The notes: generated by a model from the letters alone, not told the origin. Positions 27,365 through 38,671 are shown, counted from the stretch's first letter. The stretch is 64,000 bases of DNA from Candidatus Melainabacteria bacterium (GCA_003963305.1 RXJR01000009.1:434150-498149), one strand, 5' to 3'. Numbers and translations are program-made.

Positions 27365-28723
27365 TCAGGCAAGAATCTCGTCGAGAAGATCCGTAAAAGG
27401 ATTCGAGCCACTGTGTTTGGTAGCTCCGAGTTCGACAGCCATTGCCAGTCCCAACAACTTAACAGGTGGTTTGTATCGTTGCGACAGGGTGCCGTCTGGC
27501 ACATAGTCAGCTAACAAATTGACTGTCAGGAACGGACAACAGAAAAGTGCTGAGCGAACGAATGTTCGCCAGTCGTCTTTTAGAAGTCCGTTTTCCTTGA
27601 GCAGAGCAACAGTCGGAGCGAGGACATTGTTTATACGCGACTGTAAGTGTGATATTCGCAAGTGGCTTGGTTTGAAGTCGTGTAAGATGTGAATGACGTT
27701 GCCTTGAATAGAGTAATTCAATTTGAATTCTTGCAAGACCTGGTCCGGGAAGTACATCCATCTGGCAAAGATATTGTGAAATAAGGGCTTTGTCAGATCC
27801 AGCAGTGGATGGTGCTTGCCTGCAAATGCAGGATCGAACATGTAAAACTTTTGTTTTTCCATATCGACGAAGATATTGCCGTTGTGTGCGTCTCCATGCC
27901 CGGGTACAGCGGCTCCTTCTTTCGGTTTGAGCACAGTCCTGCTGCGCTCGATTATTTCGTTGAGTGATTGCGAGTATTCCACACCGTTGATGTTCCATCG
28001 CATTTCCGCCAGCGTCTGGAACGGTATTGAGGTTGATTCCAGATCCAGCAGCTTATTTCTATAGAAGAGTCCGACTCGCCCGTCTTCCGCCAGGCGGTGG
28101 GAGAAAAGCTGGTGTATCACAGCTTTCGATTGCTGTTCGGCTGATGCCCTGGTCAGGTTTTTGGCGTATATATCAAATACCATTTTATCCAGATCAACTT
28201 GTCCATTAAGGAGAATCGTCGAGGTGGAACTAACTGCAGTTGAAGCACACTTGATACAGCTATCTTCTTCAGTTTTGAGGAGATCAAAGAGAGTCGGATA
28301 GCTGATTATTTGATAGAGGACAATCTGTTTTCCGACTCGGTGAGTCACCTGCTTAGATGTAATAATCGGATATCCAGCCTTCGCAAGTTCTGTCGCGTTG
28401 TAGTATTCAGAGACTTTCTCATTTTCTTCGGTGTGTGTTTTGAAGAAGAACCTTTCACCGTTGTCGAATGTGACAAAGCCATTGAGCGAGTTCAGCGATT
28501 CTGGTTTGGGCTGCAGTTCTACCTTTTGGATTGATTGGTCTTCGTTCTCGCGCAAGAAATCAAGCAAATCTGTTTCAGCGCCTGCTTTGTCGCTAAACTG
28601 CTTTTTTTGAATGTCACTGAGATGAAGCGCTGCTGCCATATAACTTTTGCGAGATGAGAACCGAGAGGTTTGCGAATTGTTTGAACTATTCGAACCGCAC
28701 CTCAACGCTGCGACGGTGCGCAT
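27365..28723 (-). CDS. APH-like phosphotransferase family protein
   Basis: Up to 452 residues. The protein-kinase-like (aminoglycoside/choline kinase) fold shows in PGHGDAHNGNIFVD (Brenner-type catalytic loop) followed by YMFDPAFAG, the metal-binding Asp, and LLDLTKPLFH. The N-terminal lobe has FVTFDNGERFFFKT with a candidate ATP lysine. The start is uncertain: ATG 28723 has GAGGG upstream but overlaps hisD by 38 bp, whereas ATG 28639 (MAAALHLSD) lies after hisD without a good site. The substrate is unknown; the gene sits between hisD and a HAD protein. Confidence 0.65.
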   Translation of the reverse strand: MRTVAALRCGSNSSNNSQTSRFSSRKSYMAAALHLSDIQKKQFSDKAGAETDLLDFLRENEDQSIQKVELQPKPESLNSLNGFVTFDNGERFFFKTHTEENEKVSEYYNATELAKAGYPIITSKQVTHRVGKQIVLYQIISYPTLFDLLKTEEDSCIKCASTAVSSTSTILLNGQVDLDKMVFDIYAKNLTRASAEQQSKAVIHQLFSHRLAEDGRVGLFYRNKLLDLESTSIPFQTLAEMRWNINGVEYSQSLNEIIERSRTVLKPKEGAAVPGHGDAHNGNIFVDMEKQKFYMFDPAFAGKHHPLLDLTKPLFHNIFARWMYFPDQVLQEFKLNYSIQGNVIHILHDFKPSHLRISHLQSRINNVLAPTVALLKENGLLKDDWRTFVRSALFCCPFLTVNLLADYVPDGTLSQRYKPPVKLLGLAMAVELGATKHSGSNPFTDLLDEILA

Positions 28724-29996
28724 CCAGTCCCTCTACGGTGGCAATAGTCTGGACAATCGGCTTGAGCCGGTGTAGTCCCATTTGGGTCAAGCTGGAGAAC
28801 TGAACGCGTTTCATAAATGTCCAGACTCCTACGGCCGAAGTTTGTCTTGCCCATCCTGCGGAGGGTAAGATGTGATTGATGCCAGTCGCATAATCGCCTG
28901 TAGCCACTGGATTGTAGTAGCCGAGGAAGACAGACCCGGCATTAGTTATTTGCCCGAGTGTTTGTTCCGGCTGGTCAACCAACACTTCTAAATGTTCTGG
29001 TGAATATTGATTGGTGAAGTCAATCGCTTCTTGCATATTTGCAGTGACGATCAAGCCGCTGTACATAGAGAGCGCTTCCTTAATGTACTTCTGACGCGAC
29101 AGCGTTTCATATTGTCGCTCGATTTCCTCTTTTGTGAGTTTAGCCAGCTCCATCGAGTCCGTAACCAGAACACCGGCTGAATCGGGACCGTGTTCAGCTC
29201 GAGCCAGTACGTCGGCAGCACAGTATCTGGCTTTGGTACGCAGATCGATGTCATTGCCTGTGGTGCCATCAGCAAGAATAATCGCTTCGCTTGGTCCGGC
29301 CGGCATATCGATAGCAACTTTCTGCTGGCAGAGAATTTTCGCAGCTGTCACATAAGGACTGCCTGGTCCCGCAATCAGGCTTATCGGTTTGATACTCTCT
29401 GTGCCGTAAGCCATCGCTGCGATCGCTTGTGCACCGCCGACTCTGTAGATTTCTGTCAGTCCGCATTCATTGGCAGCAATCAGTACTTCGTAGTTCTTGC
29501 CTTTTGGCGAAATGCAAGAAACTATACGCTTACATCCGGCCGTTTTGGCTGCCACTGCCAGGATCTGTTGCACTGTAGGGAATGGATTCTTCCCTCCTGG
29601 AACATATAACCCGACCTCGTCGATTGGCGTCCATTTCTCGCCGACCAGTATGCCTTTCTCAAGTTCGATCTGCCAATCGCGGATCTGTTGACGCTGAATT
29701 TCGTGGAACTTTCTTGCTAACTCTATCTGCTCTTTGATTCGATCAATCGTCTCTTTCGGAGTGTTCTTGTATGCTTCGTCGATCTGTTCTCGAGTAACTT
29801 TAAGCTGTGAAATTTCGAAGTTTGGTTCGTCCCATTCTCTGGTGAATCTAACCAGGGCCTGATCGCCTTCAGTGCGCACTGCTTGAATGATTTTTTCGAC
29901 ACTGGCCTTGACTTCGTTTATGTCGACATTGGCGCGAACCATCAATTTGTCTAAGTCCGCTTTGGACATGCTTTTCAGTTCGTGTATCTGAATCAT
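28686..29996 (-). CDS. hisD: Histidinol dehydrogenase
   Basis: Zinc- and NAD-dependent oxidation of histidinol to histidine, the last step of the pathway. The 436 residues are full length. Marks are VGLYVPGGKNPFPTV, GGAQAIAAMAYGTESI, IDMPAGPSEAIILAD and the catalytic Glu-His pair in YSPEHLEVL. It is separated from the hisG cluster and on the opposite strand, heading an operon with an APH-like and a HAD-like gene. A minus-strand terminator hairpin lies 30 bp upstream of the start, which suggests its own leader control. Confidence 0.95.
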   Translation of the reverse strand: MIQIHELKSMSKADLDKLMVRANVDINEVKASVEKIIQAVRTEGDQALVRFTREWDEPNFEISQLKVTREQIDEAYKNTPKETIDRIKEQIELARKFHEIQRQQIRDWQIELEKGILVGEKWTPIDEVGLYVPGGKNPFPTVQQILAVAAKTAGCKRIVSCISPKGKNYEVLIAANECGLTEIYRVGGAQAIAAMAYGTESIKPISLIAGPGSPYVTAAKILCQQKVAIDMPAGPSEAIILADGTTGNDIDLRTKARYCAADVLARAEHGPDSAGVLVTDSMELAKLTKEEIERQYETLSRQKYIKEALSMYSGLIVTANMQEAIDFTNQYSPEHLEVLVDQPEQTLGQITNAGSVFLGYYNPVATGDYATGINHILPSAGWARQTSAVGVWTFMKRVQFSSLTQMGLHRLKPIVQTIATVEGLDAHRRSVEVRFE

Positions 29997-30025
29997 CCGA
30001 TGCTCCCGAAAATACCACTGGAATG

Positions 30026-30047
30026 AAAAACCCGCTGTGAGCGGGCT
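30026..30047 (-). terminator. Leader terminator upstream of hisD
   Basis: Minus-strand RNA forms AGCCCGCU-CAC-AGCGGGUU (8 bp with one G-U) followed by U residues. It faces hisD and has no minus-strand gene close upstream, the next one being over 750 bp away across the plus-strand GNAT gene, so it is probably a regulated leader terminator. No His-rich leader peptide is seen in the ~120 nt before it. A possible minus promoter is TTGACT (fwd 30189-30194), 19-bp spacer, TATAGT (fwd 30164-30169). Confidence 0.65.
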
Positions 30048-30276
30048 GCCTGCGACGCAAAACGAGCCTCTTGGGTGCGTTCGAGTCTGGGAAACGAAGC
30101 AATTCGATGCGTGCTTCTGATTTCAAGCCAAGGGTACCATGTGAGCCTCATGACAGCTAGTCAACTATACGATTCGTTAAGGCGGCAAAGTCAAGCTGGC
30201 GCACCTCAGGACCGCTCCGCATTGTTCAAAATTGATATCAAATGCGATACTAGATCGGTGCCAGGAGAGCCTATGC

Positions 30277-30822
30277 ATGTTACAAACCGAGCGATTATTA
30301 TTGCGTCGCTGGAAAGAGTCTGATTTTGAGCCTTTTGCAGCATTGAACGCTGACCCTGCTGTCATGGAGCATTTTCCGAAGACTCTGTCCGCCGAAGAGA
30401 CAAGAGCCCTGATTGAGAGAATCGAGAATCGGTTTGATGACGATTTGTTCAGTCTATGGGCGGTAGAGATATTACGAGACGAACAGTTCATAGGCTTTGT
30501 CGGTCTCTGGCGACCGACCTTTGAGGCGCACTTTACTCCCTGTGTTGAAATTGGGTGGCGTCTGGCTAACAGTTCCTGGGGGAACGGTTACGCACCTGAG
30601 GCCGCACGAGCTGCATTGCAATTCGGCTTTGAAAAAGTTGGATTAGAAGAGATTGTGGCAATGACGGCCACGACAAATAAAAGGTCGATGCGAGTGATGG
30701 AAAAGATCGGTATGACCTTTGACCCCAGAGACAACTTCAAGCACCCGTATCTGGAGGATGGTCATCCCCTGCAGGAACATGTTCTTTATCGAATCAAGAA
30801 CAAATCAAGAGCGCTTCTGTGA
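30277..30822 (+). CDS. GNAT-family N-acetyltransferase (RimJ/RimL-like)
   Basis: A 181-residue acetyltransferase starting at ATG 30277 behind AGGAGAG. The N-terminal LQTERLLLRRWKESDFEPF, the acetyl-CoA region WRLANSSWGNGYAPEAARAAL and the late MTATTNKRSMRVMEKIGM are typical of the RimJ/RimL branch that acetylates protein N-termini or small amines. The substrate cannot be told. Its 3' end overlaps by 18 bp the end of the convergent HAD gene. Confidence 0.88.
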   Translation: MLQTERLLLRRWKESDFEPFAALNADPAVMEHFPKTLSAEETRALIERIENRFDDDLFSLWAVEILRDEQFIGFVGLWRPTFEAHFTPCVEIGWRLANSSWGNGYAPEAARAALQFGFEKVGLEEIVAMTATTNKRSMRVMEKIGMTFDPRDNFKHPYLEDGHPLQEHVLYRIKNKSRALL

Positions 30823-31653
30823 CAGCACAATGCTGTTTGCCACCGTTTGAACGGTTATTCTGAGCATTGCCCCCAACCCTGACATCGCTTGAAAATCAGG
30901 CGGGTAGACCGAAAGTACGCGATCTGCTCTCATAAATTCTTCTAGAGCCTTCTTTGCTGATTTCTGTTGCGACGGATCGAAAACTCCGTAGCCGTAGCCA
31001 CCATGTTTTTTCAGTAACGAAAAGCAAGGAATGTCAGTCAGTCCGTCTCCTACGTAAATCATATTCTTGAAAGGAATACGGCGTCTTTCTTCAGCTACTG
31101 AAGTATTGACCGCGCAGTGATGATTCAGAACATCTGAAGGACGGATACCTTTGTTAATCTCGAACAGATATCGAGTTTTCTCGGTAAACGTAATGCATCG
31201 CTTGATCCAACGAATACTTGTGCCTTCAGCGTCTTCATCAAGAGTGCAGCCATAGATAGCCGAAAATTCCTTCGCGATTTTCGTTCCCTGCACGAGGTCC
31301 TGTAAACCACCACTGATAATGTAAAACTCGAGTCTCAAATCGGTCGAGACTGCGTTTACAATCTGGCGAAGATCCTCAAACATATTTAAAACGCCGGGAT
31401 AATAGCAGTCCAATTCAGCACCGAACTTGCCCAGGTCTTTATTAGTCAAATTTCCCAGAGGCTTATCTGGTCCAATGTTTTCAAGAATCAGTCGCAAGTA
31501 GGCGTGGGCTTGGTCGTAACCCTGGTCTATTAGTGCTTTTGCCTGTTCGGTCCAGAATTTTTCGACGTCGATGCCATGTTTTGCCAGTAACGCCGACGTG
31601 GAGTCAGGCATCAGGGTCTCGTCGAAGTCGAAAATGACGGCTACAGTGTCCAA
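30805..31653 (-). CDS. HAD-superfamily phosphatase
   Basis: A 282-residue HAD hydrolase: motif I IFDFDETLMPDST at residue ~7, motif II FYIISGGLQDL, a Lys in the middle, and motif IV YVGDGLTDIPCFSLLKK. The GDGxTD form resembles phosphoserine-phosphatase-like members. It begins at TTG 31653 without a clear ribosome site, so the start is uncertain. Two CCGATATCGG palindromes lie 27-70 bp upstream. Substrate unknown. Confidence 0.75.
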   Translation of the reverse strand: MDTVAVIFDFDETLMPDSTSALLAKHGIDVEKFWTEQAKALIDQGYDQAHAYLRLILENIGPDKPLGNLTNKDLGKFGAELDCYYPGVLNMFEDLRQIVNAVSTDLRLEFYIISGGLQDLVQGTKIAKEFSAIYGCTLDEDAEGTSIRWIKRCITFTEKTRYLFEINKGIRPSDVLNHHCAVNTSVAEERRRIPFKNMIYVGDGLTDIPCFSLLKKHGGYGYGVFDPSQQKSAKKALEEFMRADRVLSVYPPDFQAMSGLGAMLRITVQTVANSIVLSQKRS

Positions 31654-31679
31654 AAGGGTGTTTTTCTCTTGAATTTTTT

Positions 31680-31723
31680 CCGATATCGGAAGAAATTTGG
31701 GGCTGAATTTTTTCCGATATCGG
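31680..31723. repeat. Paired CCGATATCGG palindromes, copies 4 and 5
   Basis: Cores at 31680-31689 and 31714-31723, again exactly 34 bp start to start. Flanks are GAATTTTTT on the left and A-rich on the right, and the first copy has one G in the A-run. They lie in the 576-bp spacer between the divergent HAD and FtsH-like genes, close to the HAD start. Confidence 0.87.
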
Positions 31724-31883
31724 AAAAAATCACTGACAGGAAGAGGACTATAGCACTGTTTACGCCCGCCAAAACCATGACAGCGCCGACCTTGCTTCCA
31801 ATTTAACGAAGCTCAGCAGGAGGTTCTCGGGGGTGCCAAGTGCCACCACTCCAGAACGTCTATTCACCGGGTGCCATCATAAA

Positions 31884-32039
31884 AAGTCGCTTGCTTAAGT
31901 TCTTGTGGCACGATGCTAAGGCCGTTTGCTGAAACAATGGATGGCACCATCGTTAAGTCCGCGCCGAAACACCCGCTATCAGAATTGCCACCAATCTAAG
32001 CCGTTTGCTTCGAGTTTGTACCTCTCAAAGCCGCTTGCT
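31884..32039. repeat. Degenerate repeats AAG(C/T)CG(C/T)TTGCT upstream of the FtsH-like gene
   Basis: The motif occurs at 31884-31895, at about 31918-31930 with one extra base (AAGGCCGTTTGCT), at 31998-32009 and at 32028-32039. Several copies are preceded by TGGCACC or its complement, giving an imperfect unit of ~35 bp. Together with the palindromes this is all I see in the long spacer 31654-32229. Confidence 0.5.
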
Positions 32040-32229
32040 ATGCAGGTTTTGCAAGCTCAGCAGACTTCATTGTGACTTCATTTTGGCTGTGTTTCTTCAC
32101 AAAGTAGATACATTTTCTGAGTTGCGTGAAAGATATAAATACGTAGCCGAAATGTCCAAGACTGGCTGCTGATGAGCTATCGCTCTTCCTGAAGTACTGC
32201 TGGATGATGCTTGAAATTGAGAGGTGTGC

Positions 32230-34218
32230 ATGAAGAACAAACGGAAAGTCGGACTGATAGCCATTTTTTTGTCAGCTGTCGCTTTGATTGTTCTTGCTTT
32301 TGCCGGTGTGTTCGATCAGAAGATGATTCCTCGGCTGCCTGATGAAGCAGCGAACATGCGATCTGTTACGAGCTATGAGTTGGATCGGATCTTTGCCGAA
32401 TCGCCTGGGTCCATAGAACGAATCACCTGCTTTAAGGGACTACGTACAGTAATTGCTGATATCAGCCCGCTTGGACCAGCTCTGGTTGATTATTCGAATG
32501 CAAATTCTCTTTTGGCGAAGGCTCATTCTGCCCATATTCCGGTCCAGATCAGTGAAACGGTTCATCGTTCTTTAGTCGACCGGTTGATTTATTCATTGCA
32601 TCCAACTTTCTGGATTATGCTTGGGATGTGTGTATTAAGTGCACTCGCCTTGCTTTTCGGCGAGCGGGTATTTCGTCGTCTTGATGTTAATCTTCCAGGC
32701 ATGGATTCGTTTAATCCTAGTGCTTCGGAAGTCGCCTCCACCGCACCTGAAGAGCGTCGCACTTTTGATGATGTCGCTGGATGCGACGAGGCGATAGCTA
32801 AACTGAGAAGAGTTTCGCGTTGGCTTAAATCACCTGATTGGTACGAGCAATTTGGTGCAAAAATTCCGAAAGGTGTACTTGCGGTGGGACCTCCTGGAAC
32901 TGGCAAGACTCTGCTCGCTCGCGCTCTGGCCGGCGAAGTAGATGCTAATTTCTTTGCGGCCAGTGGTTCTACATTTGTTGAGATGTTCGCCGGAGTCGGT
33001 GCTCGACGCGTTCGCAAACTTTTTGCTGAAGCCGTCGCTGCCCGGAAAAAGACCGGCAAGCCGTCAATCATATTCATTGATGAGATCGACGCTATTGGCA
33101 AAAAACGTGGACAGGGTAACTCGGGCGCAGATTCTGAGCGCGATCAGACATTGAATCAATTGCTTGTCTGCATGCAAGGCTTTGAAGCCAGTAGTGGAAT
33201 CCTTGTGATGGCGGCGACCAACATGGTCGAATCATTGGATGAGGCTTTAAAACGTCCGGGCCGATTCGATTATCAAGTTTCCGTCGACTTACCCGACACG
33301 CTCGGTCGGGAAAAGATATTCATGATTCACACCAAAAACATGAGGCTGGCGCCGAACGTTAGATTGCGTGACCTCGCTGTACGCACGCCTCAGTTTTCTG
33401 GTGCAGATATTGAGCAAGCTTGCAATGAGGCAGCTATTTCTGCAGCCGAGCGCATTGAAAAGCTGACGGAGGAATCTGCATATCAACTAACTGACGCTGA
33501 CAAAGTAATCACTCTTGAAGATTTCGACTGCGGTATCGACTATGTGCAATTCGGTGATCCAATGCTCTCCAGGGCTCGTTCGATGTCTGAAGAGGATAAA
33601 CGTAACACTGCGTTCCACGAGGCTGGTCATTGTGCCGTGCAGCAGGCTCTGCGTCCCTATGGTGCAGATCCGATCACTAAAGTAACGATCGAGCCGAGAA
33701 CAAAATCTCTTGGTTCAATGCAAAGTCACGCCGTCAACGATCGTTACGGATATACCGAAGAGCAACTGCGCGCCAGAATCATGACTGCTATGGGAGGGCG
33801 CATTGCGCAAGAGGTATTCTTGAATCGCAAGGACACCGGCGCCGCCAATGATTTCGAGCAGGCGACCAAACTTGCAAGGGCTATGGTGGCAGAATTCGGA
33901 ATGTCTAAATTGGAGCCATTTTCTGTCAAGCTGTCGGACGACGGACAGAGACCAACAAAAATTGGCGATGAACTTGCAAATGAAATCGACGCTGAATGGA
34001 GAGGAATCATCGACGAGTGCTACCAGGAAGCGAAACGTCTGATCATAGAAAATGAGCGCCGTATTGAGCGAGTTGCTGAGGCATTGCTGGCTGAGCAGAC
34101 ATTGTTGGGCGAGCGCTTTTTGGAGTTGTGGAACGGATACTCAGCTACGGTGGCAGTCAATGCTCCACTTAGAGTTGAACAAGCGATCGACGATCTGGAG
34201 TCATTAATGTCCAAGTAA
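32230..34218 (+). CDS. FtsH-like membrane AAA+ zinc metalloprotease
   Basis: A 662-residue membrane-anchored ATP-dependent protease. Transmembrane segments lie at ~8-28 and ~121-141, with a periplasmic part between. The AAA domain has Walker A GPPGTGKT (residue ~220), Walker B IIFIDEIDAIG, and the second region of homology ATNMVESLDEALKRPGRFD. The zinc site is HEAGH (~463) with a downstream Asp in GAANDFEQAT. ATG 32230 is preferred over GTG 32224 because of GAGAGG upstream. Sequence around the pore and the C-terminal tail differ from typical FtsH, so it is probably a paralogue. Confidence 0.9.
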   Translation: MKNKRKVGLIAIFLSAVALIVLAFAGVFDQKMIPRLPDEAANMRSVTSYELDRIFAESPGSIERITCFKGLRTVIADISPLGPALVDYSNANSLLAKAHSAHIPVQISETVHRSLVDRLIYSLHPTFWIMLGMCVLSALALLFGERVFRRLDVNLPGMDSFNPSASEVASTAPEERRTFDDVAGCDEAIAKLRRVSRWLKSPDWYEQFGAKIPKGVLAVGPPGTGKTLLARALAGEVDANFFAASGSTFVEMFAGVGARRVRKLFAEAVAARKKTGKPSIIFIDEIDAIGKKRGQGNSGADSERDQTLNQLLVCMQGFEASSGILVMAATNMVESLDEALKRPGRFDYQVSVDLPDTLGREKIFMIHTKNMRLAPNVRLRDLAVRTPQFSGADIEQACNEAAISAAERIEKLTEESAYQLTDADKVITLEDFDCGIDYVQFGDPMLSRARSMSEEDKRNTAFHEAGHCAVQQALRPYGADPITKVTIEPRTKSLGSMQSHAVNDRYGYTEEQLRARIMTAMGGRIAQEVFLNRKDTGAANDFEQATKLARAMVAEFGMSKLEPFSVKLSDDGQRPTKIGDELANEIDAEWRGIIDECYQEAKRLIIENERRIERVAEALLAEQTLLGERFLELWNGYSATVAVNAPLRVEQAIDDLESLMSK

Positions 34219-34242
34219 CGGATGTCCAGACCTTCTTCAAAC

Positions 34243-35259
34243 TCAAATAACTGGATCGTCGTCGTAGACTAATTTCAGCGTCTGACTCAATTCCATGAGG
34301 CTGATTTGCGCACCGGCCAGAACTGCTCTGATATCGGCAAGCATGGTAATGGTGTCATCGAGATCATCGAACGCGACAATTTGGGCGGACGAAGGTGCTG
34401 TGCTCTGCGGACGCCTACGGGCGATTGAACTGCCGCCGGGTGCGAGACGTCCCGATGATCTCCACCTGTCGATCAAGGTGCCTCGTCGACTGAGTTTATC
34501 GCTAGAATTGGCTTTCGCATTTAGATAGGCCCAGACGTTAGGCGGATAATGTGGTGCTAGCTGAGAGTTGCCATTTATAAATTCGAGCAACATCTCTGGA
34601 GTTGTTCTGCTGAAGCGTGCCTCGTCGCGTTGCTGCTTAATTGTCGAGGCTGACAGCGACGTTTGCACGCCCCCATCGAAAATTTCTAACACATTGGTCG
34701 GTATGAGAGAGCCAGGCGTGAGCGCATTTGAGTAGCCACCAATTTTGGTCAGACCACCGCTTATCAGGTTGATGAAAGTGTTGCGTCTGAGGATTCGCCC
34801 CCTTTCGTCAGCCAGTGTCGCTTTTCTGTCTCCAAGCGCTGACATACCGGAATTTAGCTTTGCGATTGTTGAATCGATCTCCAGGTTTGCTGTCTGGAAA
34901 TATTGATTCAATTTGTCGTGCAGGTAAATGATGCGCAGATTGCGTTGCATCTCCTCAGGAGATTTTGGCGCTGCTGGTGAGCGCCTTGCTAATTCTTGTT
35001 CTTTTCTCAGTTGAGAGAGGACCTTTCCAATGCCCGTTAAATCGGCAAGTTCGGAGGCACGGGCGCTCAGCTGCCCGGGTTTGGGTGGGACGTTCGCATC
35101 GTCACGCTCAAGCATCATCGCTGCTGAATCGGGATTGAGACTTGGATCGTTGGGATTCAGCTTATTGGCCGCAAGGACGTGTATCGGAAAAAGCGCCGAG
35201 AAAATTGTCAGAGCACTACATAACGTAAGCGTCTGAACGAAACGTTGGTTCGAATTCAT
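34243..35259 (-). CDS. Exported hypothetical protein
   Basis: A 338-residue protein with signal peptide MNSNQRFVQTLTLCSALTIF and a cut near VLAA; this is why I start at 35259 rather than at the upstream in-frame ATG 35295. The mature part is mostly helical, with LRKEQELARRSPAAP and RIIYLHDKLNQYFQTANLEI suggesting coiled coil, and a Gly-containing hydrophobic stretch (FINLISGGLTKIGGYSNAL). No known domain. It is convergent with the FtsH-like gene and co-directional with phosphoglucomutase upstream. Confidence 0.65.
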   Translation of the reverse strand: MNSNQRFVQTLTLCSALTIFSALFPIHVLAANKLNPNDPSLNPDSAAMMLERDDANVPPKPGQLSARASELADLTGIGKVLSQLRKEQELARRSPAAPKSPEEMQRNLRIIYLHDKLNQYFQTANLEIDSTIAKLNSGMSALGDRKATLADERGRILRRNTFINLISGGLTKIGGYSNALTPGSLIPTNVLEIFDGGVQTSLSASTIKQQRDEARFSRTTPEMLLEFINGNSQLAPHYPPNVWAYLNAKANSSDKLSRRGTLIDRWRSSGRLAPGGSSIARRRPQSTAPSSAQIVAFDDLDDTITMLADIRAVLAGAQISLMELSQTLKLVYDDDPVI

Positions 35260-35303
35260 TTTCTGTGGTGAAAGTTTCCGCATGCCACGGTACAAATGGC
35301 TAG

Positions 35304-37228
<1,925 letters not shown>

Positions 37229-38665
37229 ATGCAAGTCGCATTTAGAAAAAAACAGAGAAGTTTGAGCATACTGCTGTCACTGTTCAGCATTGGCATAGCA
37301 GCCACATCCGTCTACCTGTTTTCTCAGCTCCAATCAGCTAACTGGTGGGTTTCGCATACGTTGGTTGTGCTGGACGAGGCGGCAGAGTCGCTTGTCTGTC
37401 TTATGGACTGTGAAACTGCCTATCGCGGCTATCTGATTACCGGCAGCGAACAGTATTTGGCTCCTTATGAAAAGTGTTTCGGAGAAGTGGAGAGTCACAT
37501 AGAGAAGATTTCCGCGCTGACAGTCGACAATCCACGAGAACAGGCATTAATACCTGAACTGCGAAAACTTGCGTCTGAAAAAATCAAATTTAGCCAGCAG
37601 GTTATCGAAGCCCGCAAGAAGGACCAGCAACGTGACTCCTGGAAACCTGGCAAAACGCTCATAAATATTGATACCGGCAAAGATCTTATGGATCGATACA
37701 GGACTTTAATAGGCAAGATACAGTCCGAGGAAACAAGGTTACTATCGGAAAGACAAGAGCGAGTCAGACAGTTGTCTCAAACTTCTTTTGTGGCGATTTT
37801 GCTGTTCTGCGCTGCTATTTTAGTGGCGGCCTATTGGATTATTAGAACTTCTGAAAAGTTTGCAAAAGCCGAGGTGGACGCTCTTGAGACTATTACCAAG
37901 GCTCGAGACCAGGCGATTCAGTCGAACTTGCTCAAGTCGCAGTTTGTTGCCAATGTCAGTCATGAGATAAGAACGCCATTGAGTGGAATGCTCGGAGTCT
38001 GCGAATTGCTGGCTGCGGCTGATACCGTATCTGATACCAGAGAGCTCTCTACTCTGATATTAGACTCGGGGCGAAAGCTAATGACTCTCATTAACGACTT
38101 GCTCGACTTCTCCAAAATGGAATCAGGCAAGTTCACCTTGCTCGAGGAGGACTTCTCAATCGAGTTGCTGTTACATGAAGTCGCTAACGTGATGAGGACA
38201 CTTGCCGATTCTCGAAATATCAAGCTGAATGTTTTTTGTGATACGGCATTGGAAGGTTCGTTTGTTGGTGATTCATATCGTATTCGCCAGGTTCTGCTAA
38301 ATCTCGTCAACAACGGCATCAAATTCACGAACAAAGGAGAGGTTATTGTTTCTGCGAAACTGGCTGACTCGAATGAAGGACAGGTTCAAGTTCGTTTTGA
38401 CGTCAAAGACACCGGAATTGGAATATCGCCGGAGCAGATGGAACAGTTGTTCGAACCTTATACGCAGATGGATGGTTCACTGACTGAAAGAAACTATGGT
38501 GGCACCGGACTGGGCCTTTCCATTTCTAAAAAACTGGCTGAATTAATGAACGGTTCAATGGGTTGTGAAAGTGAAAAGGGTAAAGGCAGTACCTTCTGGT
38601 TTGTTGTGCCGTTAAAGCGCTCAAAAGTGCCAGTGGAGAGCGATTCGGTCACATTGGCGCAGTGA
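37229..38665 (+). CDS. CHASE3 sensor histidine kinase
   Basis: A 478-residue membrane sensor kinase. Transmembrane helix 1 is at ~12-32. A CHASE3-type periplasmic domain follows (CETAYRGYLITGSEQYLAPY), then transmembrane helix 2 (~185-205, FVAILLFCAAILVAAYWII). The phospho-acceptor His is in ANVSHEIRTPLSG, and the HATPase domain has LLNLVNNGIKF, DTGIGISPEQ and GGTGLGLSISKKL. There is no receiver domain and no response regulator next to it, so the partner is elsewhere. A CCGATATCGG palindrome begins 6 bp after the stop. Confidence 0.92.
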   Translation: MQVAFRKKQRSLSILLSLFSIGIAATSVYLFSQLQSANWWVSHTLVVLDEAAESLVCLMDCETAYRGYLITGSEQYLAPYEKCFGEVESHIEKISALTVDNPREQALIPELRKLASEKIKFSQQVIEARKKDQQRDSWKPGKTLINIDTGKDLMDRYRTLIGKIQSEETRLLSERQERVRQLSQTSFVAILLFCAAILVAAYWIIRTSEKFAKAEVDALETITKARDQAIQSNLLKSQFVANVSHEIRTPLSGMLGVCELLAAADTVSDTRELSTLILDSGRKLMTLINDLLDFSKMESGKFTLLEEDFSIELLLHEVANVMRTLADSRNIKLNVFCDTALEGSFVGDSYRIRQVLLNLVNNGIKFTNKGEVIVSAKLADSNEGQVQVRFDVKDTGIGISPEQMEQLFEPYTQMDGSLTERNYGGTGLGLSISKKLAELMNGSMGCESEKGKGSTFWFVVPLKRSKVPVESDSVTLAQ

Positions 38666-38671
38666 TTTTTT

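Noticed and set aside
3924-29418. HIP1-like GCGATCGC octamers (two seen, in ilvB and hisD)
   Set aside because: Two copies in ~38 kb are not an enrichment of the cyanobacterial kind and both are in coding DNA.
30121-30180. Short frames MRLTWYPWLE... and MVPLA as hisD leader peptides
   Set aside because: No clustered His codons and no alternative helix linked to them; only the terminator itself is convincing.
31680-31723. CCGATATCGG palindromes as ordinary terminators
   Set aside because: The arm after the stem is A-rich, not T-rich, on either strand, and most copies lie in promoter regions of divergent genes.
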